Source: Tetragonia tetragonoides (lineage: Eukaryota > Streptophyta > Magnoliopsida > Caryophyllales > Aizoaceae). Taken from it: a stretch of 64,000 bases of DNA. The notes below the pieces were generated by a model. It saw only the letters and a program-made list of their open reading frames with translations. It was not told the DNA's origin and ran no database searches. This document shows, in pieces, positions 35,232-46,836 of the stretch (position 1 is the first letter of the stretch; each line of letters starts with the position of its first letter). Position numbers and translations under genes: made by a program. The stretch lies in NCBI GenBank assembly GCA_038025085.1, contig CM076147.1, forward strand, positions 44,910,766 to 44,974,765. Direction: 5' to 3'.

Positions 35232-35490
35232 TGTGGACTTAGTCCATGGTGGACCAATATTTGGAGCCACCCCTTATTTTTCCTGGAGTCACTCCCCTCT
35301 AAAAGTGAAGCCACCCCTACTTCACATAGAGTCACCCCTCAAATTTATACTTGGCACCACCCCTACTTCACCTGGAGTCACCCCCGTACTTCACCTGGAA
35401 TCACCCCCTTACTTTACCTGGAACCACCCCTCTACTTCATCTGGAGCTACCCCTCAAAATTACTTGGTCCAAGGGTGGACTAAGTCCACA
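35232..35490. mobile_element. Fold-back element with an internal ~23-bp minisatellite
   Basis: Terminal arms are inverted copies: left 35232-35257 (TGTGGACTTAGTCCAT, then GGTGGACCAA) and right 35464-35490 (TTGGTCCAAGGG, then TGGACTAAGTCCACA). The 206 bases between are about nine imperfect units of a 21-25-bp repeat of the type GGAGTCACCCCTNTACTTCACCT. The open frames across it (for example 35025-35483) come from the repeat period and are not taken as genes. Outer GGACTATGG/CCATAGTC matches near 35178 and 35501 suggest the element could extend slightly further. Confidence 0.6.
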
Positions 35491-35803
35491 CAAAACATTC
35501 CATAGTCGTTAAGTTGTTCGTTTGTATTCTCTTTTGTTTTCTTTCTCTTCTGTAACGCTTTCTTTTTCTATTTATCCAGTTTAAAAAACTCACCATTTTT
35601 ATCTAAAAGTCCATAATTCACTTCCTCTATTTCAAAGAAGGACAGTACTCTGAATCCTTCCTTTAGATAGGGTTACCTGATTCAAGATAGATGGATTGAT
35701 TGGGTAGGGTAACCTTTCTTACTTATTAATTTGGAAAACCGTTAAACAACACTTCCTTTTAAATAGAAATAAAGGTTACTGTTACTAGTTGAAGCCTTGA
35801 AGG

Positions 35804-35805
<2 letters not shown>

Positions 35806-35852
<47 letters not shown>
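35806..35852. repeat. (TTA)n microsatellite
   Basis: About 15 uninterrupted trinucleotide units in intergenic DNA. Confidence 0.92.
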
Positions 35853-37608
35853 GATAAAAGGTTGCTTGTGAGTTGAGGTTGCTTGGAGATATGGAGTAGT
35901 ATATCAGATACTCTACGTACTATGTCACCACTCAAAGATAAAGAGTACTTTTTTTTTGTCAAGTTGTATTACGTGGCCGCTTTTTCCTTCCAATCAATAT
36001 TTTTGTAGCTCATAATATGATGGAAAGGGCTCATAGAATCCCAAAGATTCTCTAGCTCTTCAAGTTATTAAATATTTAATCAGTGACAAAATAATGATGT
36101 CTCGAGACATTTCTTAGATTTCAATTTGGATTCTCCACTAGATAGAATATGACACAATTATACAAATTTGTTGGGGAATACTCCTTTCAGGAAAATGACA
36201 CAAAGATCAAGTAAAATACTTTTGGAAACGTCAAGATTTTTATGGTCCACACATAAAAAAAAAGGTGTCAAAATTTATGTGGATAGAAGGGAGTATATAA
36301 TTATTATTGATTTTATAATTTTTTTCTCCAAGGAACAAAACATGAAAATGAGACAATTGGAGCCAATCAATATAGGAATGCTAAAGTTTATATCCAGAAT
36401 AAAGGGCTAACAAGTAACAAGTAACACCACACCGTTGTCATGTTAACTGGTTACACTTACACCATAGTGTTGTGAGTTGTGAGTTGTGAGTTGTGAGTTT
36501 GTGAGTTGTGAGTGAAATTGAACCCAACCTAAACCAACCCAGCAGAAGCAGTGGTACTAACGGAGTAGTTAATTTAGTTGTGCTTAGCTTGTGTATGGAC
36601 ACGTACTCTTATTATGTATTATGTCATTAATGGTATGAGTTTAGTAGCAATCAGCAATTTGGTCGCTGTTTGCTTGATTTTTGCATAGTTGGTTGAGTAG
36701 TCGTTTTCGTTTGGTTTGTCAAAGAAAAGAAAAAAAGGATCGGAATTGATTGGGATGGCAATATGGCATAGGAATTGGGATTCCACATCCACATGGTTGT
36801 TGCATTTGCAAAGCCCTTCCTCGCAAGCTAATTACGGAGTATACAACTATCAATCTTATGATGTTATATTTATATAGAGTATGTGGCAATCAATTCAAAC
36901 TAATAAATGTATTTGGAACTGGCATCTAAATTCTAAAGTATTTGTATTTGTATTTGATGTTAGTTAGACTTAGAGAGGAAATTTGGGTTTGGGTGGTGGC
37001 AGTGTGGCACACCGCACACCGCACACCTCTCTATAAAAAGTCCGTTTGAGGCCCATAACCGGGGTGGGGTTCCCGAGTAGACGACCCAGACTCTCACCAA
37101 TCCATTCTCTCTCTTAGCTCCCATGCCCTCCCATTCTTTTATCTATTTATCTATCTATCTATCTATCTATCTATCCTCCTTGTGTTGTGGGCAAAAAAAA
37201 ACAAAAACAAAAACAAAAACAAAAATTCAAAATTAATATCAGTGGCGTAAAGCAATTGCAAACAAGTAATTGCGTGCCCGAAACCTCCAAAGTTGGATTG
37301 ACCAAAACGCCCCTCAATCTCACCCTAAATTCCAATTCATTTACGGAGTACTACTTTCAGTATTGATTATTGAATTGAAGGAACTACGGAGTACTAAATA
37401 GTTAAGCAAATACTAATGGTTTGTGTTGTTACTCTCTCTATATTATTAGCAAATTAGCATTAGCAAATTAGCAATAGCATAATACAATACATGAGCAGGA
37501 ATTGCAAAAGTGGAGGAGAGAGAAAAGCTGGGAAAGGTATTGGATGGTATTTTGGATTGTATCCATGACATCACAGGAATCATCAGTTCATCATCATCAT
37601 TTAATTGG
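35853..37608. other. Intergenic region upstream of the BTB gene
   Basis: AT-rich with a GTTGTGA repeat at 36470-36512, an ATCT tetranucleotide run at 37149-37174, an AAAAAC repeat at 37194-37223 and scattered 'ACGGAGTA' MITE-like scraps. It must include the BTB promoter and 5'UTR; ATG codons upstream of 37609 are out of frame. Confidence 0.4.
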
Positions 37609-38877
37609 ATGATGAAAGATTGTTCTTCTTCTTCTTCATCTTCTTCTTCTTGTTCTGTTTATCGTGTTGATACAACTTGTCGTCTCGCTCAATGGAGGAT
37701 TGACAATCTATCTTCTTGCACTTATCGTCGATCTGATCCTTTTAAGATTGGATTTTGGAACTGGTCAGTCAGTCAGTCACTCAGTCATCATCAATTCATA
37801 TAATTTACTACTTTCTCTCTTGTTTTCTTTAATTGTTTAATTAAGTAATGGTAATGGTACTTTGGTAGGCATCTGACTTTGGAGAAGAGTAGAGTGTTGA
37901 TGATAAAGTTGTATCCGGAGATATCCAATTTGTCCAGAGATAATCCGCCTATCGCTTCTTTTGTCATCCGGGTTTTATCTTCCCTTGGTGATCGCAAGCC
38001 TCTCATCCACCCAGGTTCGCTTCCATCCCTTCTTTTTTTTTTTTCTTACTGTGGTTAATTTTATCATCTATTTAGTAGTTAGTCTACCCATAACACCACG
38101 AAAAAAACTATATTTTTATTAAATTACATGTCATTGATTAATTTGCACGCAGAGGTAATAGACAAGCAGCTGAAGAGCAACGATGATTTTGTTTGGCCCC
38201 TAGACGTTCCACTCACTGGCAAATTCATAATTGATGTTGAATTCCTTGATCTCAAGGCTGCATCTCCCAAGGATGGACAAGTCTCTTCTATTTGGGCAGA
38301 TGGTTTAACCCGAAGGAGATCACACACCGCGGCCCTCACCTGCCTTGGCCGGATGCTAATGGAAAGCATCCACACAGACATTGTCATCAACACATCAGAC
38401 GGATGTAGTCTAAAGGGCCACCGTGCTGTCCTTGGGGCACGCTCTCCTGTCTTCCGCACCATGTTCTCCCACAACCTCCAGGAGAAGGAGCTTTCTACCA
38501 TCAACATCTCCGACATGTCCCTTGAGTCCTGCCATGCATTCCTAGCCTACCTCTACGGTACCATCAATCCCGATGAGTTCTTGATCCACCGACTCCCCCT
38601 CCTCCGTGCAGCTGACAAATATGACATCTCTGACTTGAAAGAGGCCTGCCACGAGAGCCTTATCGACGACATTGATGCCAACAATGTCCTCGACAGGCTC
38701 CAAAATGCAGCTCTATATCAGCTTCCTCAGCTCAAGACCACTTGTATGAGGTACCTCATCAACTTTGGCAAGATTTTCGATATCCGGGATCAGTTCAATC
38801 TGTTTCTTCAGTGTGCAGATAGGGAATTGATTGCCGATATCTTCCAAGAAATTCTTGCTACCTGGAAAGGTTTCTGA
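37609..38877 (+). CDS. BTB/POZ domain protein, At1g21780-like
   Basis: Three exons, 37609-37763, 37869-38014 and 38153-38877, join in phase to 341 residues. After a poly-Ser stretch from a TTC repeat, an N-terminal MATH-like region starts with RLAQWRIDNLSSC and SDPFKIGFWNWHL; GKFIIDVEFLDLK lies before the BTB fold, which starts at about residue 175 (DIVINTSDG, LKGHRAVLGARSPVF, FLAYLYG) and is followed by BACK-like helices to the end (QEILATWKGF). Plant members bind CUL3 and recruit substrates for ubiquitination. The start is the first in-frame ATG (a second follows directly); no in-frame upstream ATG is available. Confidence 0.87.
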
Positions 38878-39890
38878 TCTGATCCCAAATTTTATGTATT
38901 TAATTTGCAAACTCTGCTGCCTGCTCATGCTTTCAACTTTAATTTCTAGCTACTCTACCTACATCAAATGTTACCTATGTATGCGGTAATTTGTTGGTGC
39001 GTGTTATATATACATGGAATTACATACAGAAACAGTAGTATATATATATACTTTTTGCTTACAAGTCAGATCGATGGGGAATTATTGACCCGCCCATTTC
39101 TGATTTCTTCATGTACATACCTACCACTTACCAGTTACCCCATCATTTGATGTTACTTAGTTTAATTTAATTGGCGATGATGGGGAGAAAACAAGATAAA
39201 TATTAATTAAACCTTGGTTGCTTTAATTTGTGATACGTACCAATGTAAAGGCTCATAGTTTCTTCACCACCACAGTCGGCCGCAGTTGCCTTGCCAGTTG
39301 CCACCAACGACATGAATGCATCTTATTCTTACCCGGAAATGGTGATGTTTTCTTGTATTTCTGTTCAACGTACTATATATTTGTTCAACCTTTCGACAAA
39401 ACGTCTACCATGTGGTGAATGCCTGATTGACATGGCCGGGTACACGCCTAAAATACCTGAAACTGGTATTGAAACTGGTTACTACGGATCTTGAAATCTG
39501 GAAACTGGTATTGAAACTAGCGGGTATCGATTCCGGGACCAATTACCAATTTTCACTTTTTCATAGACTCTTTTGTTCTCTTTTTTCCCCAAAACTTAAT
39601 ATTATTTTATACAATTCTCTATCATAATATCATAACCCAAAAATGAAAATACAAAACAATAATTAATAAAACCCATCAAAGTATGAAACTCATAAACTGG
39701 TTCTTGGAGTTGGTCCTGCCGGGTACCCGGCGGGTACCTGGTCCCAAAAATTGGTAATCGGAACTGGTATTGGTTCCAACTAGTTTCGAAATTCTGGAAC
39801 CAGCACTGGTCCCAGTGAAACTGGTTTCAAATCTGGACCTGCCGAATCCTGACCGGTTCTGGATTCAAAAACAGATACTTAGTCCCATTG
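38878..39890. other. Intergenic between the BTB gene and the subtilase duplication
   Basis: 3'UTR of the BTB gene, then a degenerate stretch at 39420-39870 rich in repeated GAAACTGGTATTG / GGTACCCGG-like words, perhaps a decayed minisatellite. No coding family recognised. Confidence 0.35.
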
Positions 39891-41611
39891 CTCACCAGCC
39901 TTATTTTTTTATAGAAATACAAATTACAACTTGTACAGTACATTTAATAATGTACCCTCATCGATAAGTATCACCACTTTGGACTCTTGTTTTGATCGTG
40001 TCAAATATTCAACAACAGTGCCAAACCACTGAGCTATCTTTGGCAATACCAATTACCAAATTGATCTATATATTCCCATATATAAATAATATACTATAGA
40101 TAGATCTTCTTATTCCCACAAATAAGGTTATTCAAGCATTCAATTATGTAATGAGCTGAAATAGCTATAAAGGATTAAGGATAGAAGCAAGCCAAGTATT
40201 TCAAAAGTTTGAGAACCACGACTCAGAAAAATAAGATGAACAAATTGAGACATTCAATTTATGCCAACTTCCTCTTGTCAATTCTTCTACTATCATTGTT
40301 ACAGAGATCTACATCGGCTGTTTTGAAGGCATGTCAATACAAACTCATAATTTATCTACACTCTACTATATCTAAATATTTGTATTAATCATTATCATTT
40401 AAATTAGTGCGAAAACTAGCTTAACTCTGACAATGTATTAGTTTACATATACATTATTATTCTCATCGTCGTCATCATCATTATATATATAAATATATAT
40501 ATATATATAGAATCAGGTTCAAATGACAGCATAGATACGGTGAGATTATGAGAGCAAATCCCAAGCTCCGGCAACCTCCCGTCGCTCATCTTGCCTTATC
40601 CCTCCCTCTGCTCCTCCTCCCTCTCTTCTTCGTGACTGAACGGAGATCGACAATTAATCGTAAATATTTGTTACCCAACTTCTCACCGGCGTTCATGGCG
40701 ATGAACGACGGAGCTTGACATAAACGCTCCTCTGCCAGAAATTCAAGGGTTTGAAGCTCGATTCTCTTACTTTTCCTCAATTTGTTCCCTCTTCTAGACT
40801 TATCTCAATTTCTAGGTTTTAAAATTGATTTATGGTTGATTTGGTGTTTATTTCAGTGAGGAAATTCATTGTGGTGCTCTGCTTCTCCAAATTCTTGGAT
40901 CTTTGCTTAGCTTAGCTCAAGTATTCTCTCTATCTCAGGTTCATTTGTGTCTATTCTCTGAACTCTCTGTATTTTCATTCGCTTTTACCTCTTGGTGGTT
41001 TATTGATAAAAGCAAAAATTACAAGCAAGCTAAAGAAGATGAGTTTTTTGCTAAAACATTATTTTGTCTCATTAGTTGTTGAACTGTTGAATATCGATGG
41101 AATTTGTTCATGTTACTGGAATTAGAGGTCCAATAAATTGTTGTGGATTGTGATAATGTTGAGAATCATCAAGTCTTAAATACATGCAAATTCACCTATA
41201 TAACATTGTAATACTATAGTTTTAGTTATTGGGCAGATTGTGTTTTGGATAGCTTCAGTTTTTAATTTATGATTGAACTTGTGCCTTCTCCACCATAAGA
41301 AATTTAAAATAAAAAAAAAAAAAGAAAAAAAAAAGAAGAAGCTATTGTGTCTCATTTTTTTCTTGACTTCACCTTTTGACACTGGAGTATGTGGGTTCTT
41401 TAGTGGAAAGTTGGATTCATGTCATGAGTATGCAAACAAGATGAATTGCACTTAGATGTCCCTTGAAGTAGGGAGCTTGTTCTTGATATGCTGGGTTTGT
41501 AGTTGTGTAGATTTGAATTAGTTGTGTAGAATTGTGTGAAGGAAGCAATTCCAGATTCATACTTTTTTGGGACTTGGGAGGGTTCAACTTTTGTTTGTGT
41601 ATTTCAAATCA

Positions 41612-41804
41612 AGAGGGATGCTATGTGCATCCTCAATCTGAGACTGCAATTTGCATCCCCCAATTAAAAATGGACAAGTAAGCAATTGCAAGTGAAAATG
41701 ATTTTCTTTTTCTGATTTTTTCTCTAACAGTTGCTTACTTGTCCATTTCTAATTGGGAGGTGCAAATTGCAGCCTCAGAGTGAGGCTGCAGATAGCATCC
41801 CTCT
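41612..41804. mobile_element. 193-bp fold-back MITE with 7-8-bp target duplication
   Basis: Nearly the entire element is a hairpin: arms of about 80 bases beginning AGAGGGATGCTAT and passing through CTGCAATTTGCA, CCAATTA and AATGGACAAGTAAGCAA. CAAATCA flanks both sides (41605-41611 and 41805-41811). The duplication length fits a hAT-type MITE. Confidence 0.85.
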
Positions 41805-42024
41805 CAAATCAATACTAGTGTCCTGTAAAAAGTAAAAATATCGGTATCAGAGTCAGATATTTAATGGACTCTTCTATTTGAACTTTGAACTGTCCTGGTA
41901 TGTGGCACGTCACATATGTTGTGGGTGGACCTGGGCTATATCCTACTTGGTTTGATATGTCAATTGTTGTACCTTGGTCTGAGTACAACACTGCCTGAAG
42001 ATTATTTGTAGTGTGGGATTGTAA

Positions 42025-42180
42025 TGTACCTTTGTGCCTAGTAATTCTCTTTAAGTGTACCTTTGATATAATTTTTATGTACCTTTAGTATAATGTAAGT
42101 GTACCTTTGGTATAACTTTAGTGTACCTTTGGTATAACTTCAGTGTACCTTTGGTATAATTGTAGTGTACCTTTGGATGT
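42025..42180 (+). repeat. Array of ~22-bp TACCTTTGGTATAA-type motifs (array 1)
   Basis: Six to seven units of the form GTGTACCTTTGGTATAANTTNA in tandem. Confidence 0.85.
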
Positions 42181-42264
42181 ATGCATTGCTGTCCACTGTC
42201 CCTTGTTCAAGTTGCTAATTGCTGCTCAGTGTCCCTTGTTCAAGTTCTAGTATTGTTATTGATA

Positions 42265-42642
42265 GTTAGTTTGCCAATACTTAAAAGCTGGTGGCTGGCT
42301 AGCTCTAAATTGGTTTGTGTCTCAAAGTGCATCCATAGTTAGGATACAATCCCGTCAAAGTGCATCCATAGTTAGGATACAATCCCGTCAAAGTGCATCC
42401 TTGGCTTATTGCCTTGTCAGCTTGAAAGCTGCGAACACCGTCCAAAACCTGTCCTACTAGCTGAGCTAGTTAGTTTGCCAATACTTAAAAGCTTTGGTGG
42501 CTGGCTAGCTCTCTCAGTTGGTTTGTGTCTCAAAGTGCATCCATAGTTAGGATACAATCCCGTCAAAGTGCGTCCTTGGCTTATTGTCGTGTCAGCTTGA
42601 AAGCTGCAAACAGTGTCCAAAACCTATCCTACTAGCTGAGCT
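42265..42642 (+). repeat. Tandem duplication of about 180-200 bp
   Basis: Two copies starting GTTAGTTTGCCAATACTTAA at 42265 and 42469 and ending CTACTAGCTGAGCT. The first copy has an additional internal 33-bp duplication (AAAGTGCATCCATAGTTAGG...). Confidence 0.9.
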
Positions 42643-43420
42643 CTACCGTTTTAGTGCTTCCACAAGAATTTCTAGAATACTTCTACATGTTTAGCACTTC
42701 ACTTTCCTGGCGTAAACATCAGCCTTAGCCTTTGGATTGACGACACTGCTAAGCAAGCGCCAAGTTGATATTACACAAGCCTGAAACGGGCTACATATGT
42801 GAACCTTCATGTCTCCATTACCGTTCAAACCACTTCAGAGCTGAGTATAAGGGATCTTCACAATTTCTCTGAAACAATATTTGTGCACATAATTAGGTTT
42901 CATGATTTTGGAAATCATGACACCGAACGCATGCAACTTCAAAACTAATCCAATGAGCCCAACAGCTTGTAGACTAGCTGATCAACTAGAGATCCAAATT
43001 CCGTAATATGCTGGTAAGAGCATAATCGATGTCGACTAGTTTGGTAACCATGGCATTAAAAAAAGAAGAGAATATTAGTGATATCACTGTCAAAAAAGAA
43101 TATTAGCTAGTGATGTTTGTTATTTAGTCTGATCTGCGTCATCTGTTAAACAAGAGGCCTGACTTTGGGTTTCTGAATGTTTGTTGATTGCCAAATTAGC
43201 TGCTTTTGCAACATCTTCTGTGGAACAATCTGTGAAGAAAGCACAAGTAGAGATATCGGCTGCCGTCCTTGAACATGCATTGTCGCTTTGCAGGCAAAAA
43301 TCAAAAGCCCTTTCGTTCCATCTTTAACAAAAGTATTAATTCAGGTTTGATGTAGCCATGAAATTATACGAAAGGTAATGTAGCTTTAGTATTATCAAAG
43401 AGTACTTTTTGCTATATCAT

Positions 43421-43520
43421 AGTGTACCTTTGATAATGTTGTACTGTACCTTTGGTATAATTTCAGCGTATCTTTGGTATGACTAAAGTGTACCTTTGAT
43501 ATTGTTTTAGTGTACTTTGG
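43421..43520 (+). repeat. TACCTTTGGTATAA-type motif array 2
   Basis: About five more divergent units of the same ~22-bp motif. Confidence 0.75.
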
Positions 43521-44289
43521 GGCTTTGGTATGTCCCCATTGTAATTGTAATTTAAGTGGTCTTACCATGTGGAATGGTGTGATTTGGTCTCTTCGGATCA
43601 TAATATCTGGTTAGTTATTGGTCTGTGTTCTAGGTTGCTTTCAGATACTAACACTGATGCACGGATTGATAGACTTTGTGTGCATTGGTAATAGTTGTTT
43701 TGCATCTATGCTCTATATTGATGCTTTAGGCACTTAAAGCTGATGTGGTTGAGCACGTACTCGAGATGCTTTTGTAACTGTAATCTGGTTATAAGGATGA
43801 TTGGGTTGCCTGTGAATATCAGCCAACTATGTTGTTTCACTGAATTGTTATACATTGCAAGACCGCATGTTAGTGGGTTCTTCAGATTTTCTGTCCCTAG
43901 TTGTGTAATGAACCTATGACTTCAGTTGTTGTTTAACTCTCGGAAATCAGTCACGAAGCATGTCACTTTATATATTTACCTCTTAGTTACCTGTTTGTGT
44001 GAAGCATGAAACCGCTGTCGCTCTAGGTTTATGTAGTTCTGTAGAGGGGCCTCAAGTTGTATGTAAGTGTAAATCCTACTCTAGATAGCCACCTGTTCCT
44101 TCAGACTTCATGGTATGGAAATTATCCCAGATTTGGAGTTGATTTCCAAGGACACATTTCGCTTGTTGTGCTTTACAAACTGCAATCTCTCTTAAATCAG
44201 TCACGATCTTTAGCATGTCACAATTTTTTATTTTTTTTGAGTTGATTTGTCTTGGATATGTACATGTAAGGTAGTGATTGTGTTCTGAA

Positions 44290-44360
44290 AGCCTATTAGC
44301 TCAAGTGGTTGAGCAATGTGCAAGTGCACATGAGATGTGGGTTCAACTCCCACATAGGCT
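44290..44360 (+). ncRNA. tRNA-like sequence 1 (SINE-head-like)
   Basis: A 71-base fold with a perfect 7-bp acceptor (AGCCTAT/ATAGGCT), 4-bp D stem (GCTC/GAGC) and 5-bp T stem (GTGGG/CCCAC), plus intact A box (TAGCTCAAGTGG) and B box (GGTTCAACTCC). The anticodon arm is a 6-bp stem with a 4-base loop (ATGTGC-AAGT-GCACAT), so there is no standard 7-base anticodon loop. It is therefore not a normal tRNA gene; a tRNA-derived SINE head is the simplest reading. Confidence 0.55.
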
Positions 44361-44727
44361 AAGAAATTAATGGGCATATTGTATCTTTTACTATATATGA
44401 TTGATTAAGATTATTGTCAAAGTATGGTCATGCATAGGCCAAGGAAGATCAATTCTGTGAGCACATTGGGAAAGCTATTGAAAAATGCTTTGTAGCCTGA
44501 AGATTATTCCCGAACATAAGATGCTTTTCTGGAAGCTGTTCACAATGCAATTGCTAGCAATAAGAGAGAAGAGACGGTTGTGGCAAGAGCGAGAAGAGTG
44601 CAAATACTAGGGGATTAATGTTTTTTGTGGGCCTGTTGGGTAATTAGATTTGAACATTGCAACTAATAGTGCACATCCTGTGTGCTGTGTTATATAATCT
44701 GAAAAAATATTTTTCATGTTGTGTGAA

Positions 44728-44797
44728 GTAGCCTAGATGGGATTTGAACCCACATCATGCGCAATCGCACATTGCTCTACCGATTGAGCTAATAGGC
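44728..44797 (-). ncRNA. tRNA-like sequence 2, inverted relative to sequence 1
   Basis: On the minus strand it repeats the design of sequence 1: AGCTCAATCGGTAGAGC D arm, ATGTGC-GATT-GCGCAT hairpin, T arm with GGTTCAAATCC, and TAGGCT at the 3' side. The same non-standard anticodon arm is conserved. Confidence 0.55.
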
Positions 44798-44914
44798 TAA
44801 TAGGCTTGCAAACAAAGACTTAAACCATCGCAGCAAAGTCAAAATATAAGCACACAATAAAATCTGATTTTAACACAAAACATAAAATCTGATCTACCAA
44901 GTCTACGCTTTAGT

Positions 44915-45012
44915 ACCTTCGTCTTTAAGATAATGTACCTTTGACATATATAATATGTACCTTCGTCTTATAGTAAATGTACCATTGACATTTATAACAT
45001 GTACATTTGTCT
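44915..45012 (+). repeat. TACCTTTG/TACCTTCG motif array 3
   Basis: Four to five degenerate units (GTACCTTTGACATATATAA, GTACCTTCGTCTTATAG), related to arrays 1 and 2. Confidence 0.6.
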
Positions 45013-46147
45013 TACAAGAGTTACAACCTTTTTAAACAATACAAGACCCATTTATATATGCCAAAGAGGAATCTTAACCACATAGTCTGAAACTTCAGCT
45101 CAACAAAACAACAAAATGCTTTCAAGAGCGTAAAAGATAAACCAATATATTGTAAAAACAAATAAGGGAAAAATTTGCAAGAACTCCAAAAGCAAGTACT
45201 TCATGTTTCCTATTTGCAACCCCTGCATACCACATTATGGGAGAACTGAAAATGTTCAAAACAAAGAAACTGTTTGCTTTCACAAAAGAGCATAAAACAT
45301 TGGATCTACAAGCTAATGGACTGAAAGCAAGTACGGAGTTACAAATATTAAGGTAAAGCAGGTTCCAGTCTTTTCGGACTAGGTACTACAGCAAGCAATG
45401 ATAGTTCGGAACATGAACAAGGAAACCTAAACCACCAAATATCATGTTTAGAATAGCTATGGAGCCAAGCAACACAGAAAATATCAAAGGCATTAAAATC
45501 AGAGTCTGTAGGGATAATTTGCATCTCATGTTTAGCAGAACAACTTCACAGGCTTGTTAGGCTAAGAAACATCAGGTGCAAAATTATGTGCCAATTACAA
45601 AGTGTAAACAATGCTCTTGATATCTTGGTGTAATTAGAAATGGAAGAACATTAGTAAGCTAGTTGACACCCAGTTCATGGGCCAACATCTGAAGTAAAAT
45701 TGGGGTAACATGTGATTTGGTCTTAAAATCATAACTTACTTATCCTTTCACTCAACATGTTACATGGTCAATTATTAACACCCACCTACCAGCTAGCAAC
45801 TGTAAATGATGCTTGGAAATTCAGAAGTTCGGAACAGTTAACATACACAAAGAAGTTGTCACTTGATGAACTAAAAAATTGATTATATTGGTGTGCCACA
45901 AGGTACACTAATTTTCATTTTATTTCTATCTTTTTAAGCCAAGATTCAGACATCAAATTAGAATGTAAATAGAAAGAAAATTCATTAAATTTTACTCATA
46001 AATTCAGATTAGAAGGAAGCACAAGCCATAGTGTCATTGCTCACAATCTCATACAACATACATTTCTCTCAGCCATATTTTTATAACCCTTCATTTTCCA
46101 TCATTGCTTGAAGGCAACCAACTACAACTAGGATAGAACCCAACTCA

Positions 46148-46755
46148 TTTTTTTTTTTGGTCAGTAAAGAAATTTTTCGTTAACCAAATATAAGATTTTA
46201 AGTACAACTGGAAGGTATTGGACTCACCAACCAGATCACACAATCAAACTCTAGGCATTTACAAACTAAATCAGAAGTATAGCTTGGCACCTTCTAGGAA
46301 GGGTACAAGCCATACCTTATCATTTTTAGCAGCAAAGAGCCAATAAAACAATTAAGGAAAAACATTTAGGGAATCTAGACACTTAGACCAGTTACTAAAC
46401 TGATTCCCTCGAAGGTGCAGCTCATGGACAATCATTCTAACAATAGCATTACAATCTGGAGCTTTATTTTGAAATCTGCAGTTGTTTCTAGCAATCCAGA
46501 TATGGTAGACAGTAGCAGCGAGAAGGAACCCGTAAATGCAAGCTCCAGGACCGTTGTTTCTGATTCTCCTCTGTGCCAATAACACTTCATCAGACCATTG
46601 CATTGGAGTTCTGGAAATTCCAATCCAGTGCAGCAGTCGAGACCAAATCCCTTGAGAAAATGGACACAAAAGAACAAATGTTCCATTGACTCTTCAGCTA
46701 CTGTATCACAGAGGTTGCAGTCCCTCTCTACCTGCAAACCCCAAGTAGCGCATCT
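46148..46755 (-). mobile_element. 5'-truncated LINE with zf-RVT region and 11-bp target duplication
   Basis: AACCCAACTCA occurs at 46137-46147 and 46756-46766 on either side. The poly(T) run at 46148-46158 is the poly(A) tail of a minus-strand element. Reading minus, the reverse-transcriptase zinc-binding region is recognisable (CATWGLQVERDCNLCD, EHLFF, then a frame change to CPFSQGIW and WIARNNCRFQNK). Length 608 bases. Confidence 0.85.
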
Positions 46756-46774
46756 AACCCAACTCAATTTTATC

Positions 46775-46836
46775 AAAGGTACACTAAAGTTATACCAAAG
46801 GTACAATAAATCTATACCAAAGGTACACTAAAACTA
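46775..46836 (-). repeat. Inverted TACCTTTGGTATAA-type motif array 4
   Basis: Three units read on the minus strand (plus: TATACCAAAGGTACACTAAA), opposite to arrays 1-3. Confidence 0.8.

Noticed and set aside
35025..35505. Two overlapping plus-strand open frames of 108 and 152 codons
   Set aside because: They run through the 23-bp tandem repeat in two frames at once; the repeated His-Pro and Trp-rich words come from the repeat unit, not from a protein family.
36470..36512. CRISPR-like or regulatory direct repeats (GTTGTGA)
   Set aside because: Simple contiguous 8-bp tandem repeat with no spacers in a plant genome; ordinary microsatellite behaviour.
44290..44360. Functional tRNA gene
   Set aside because: Stems and Pol III boxes are good, but no 7-base anticodon loop can be formed, so it is kept only as tRNA-like.
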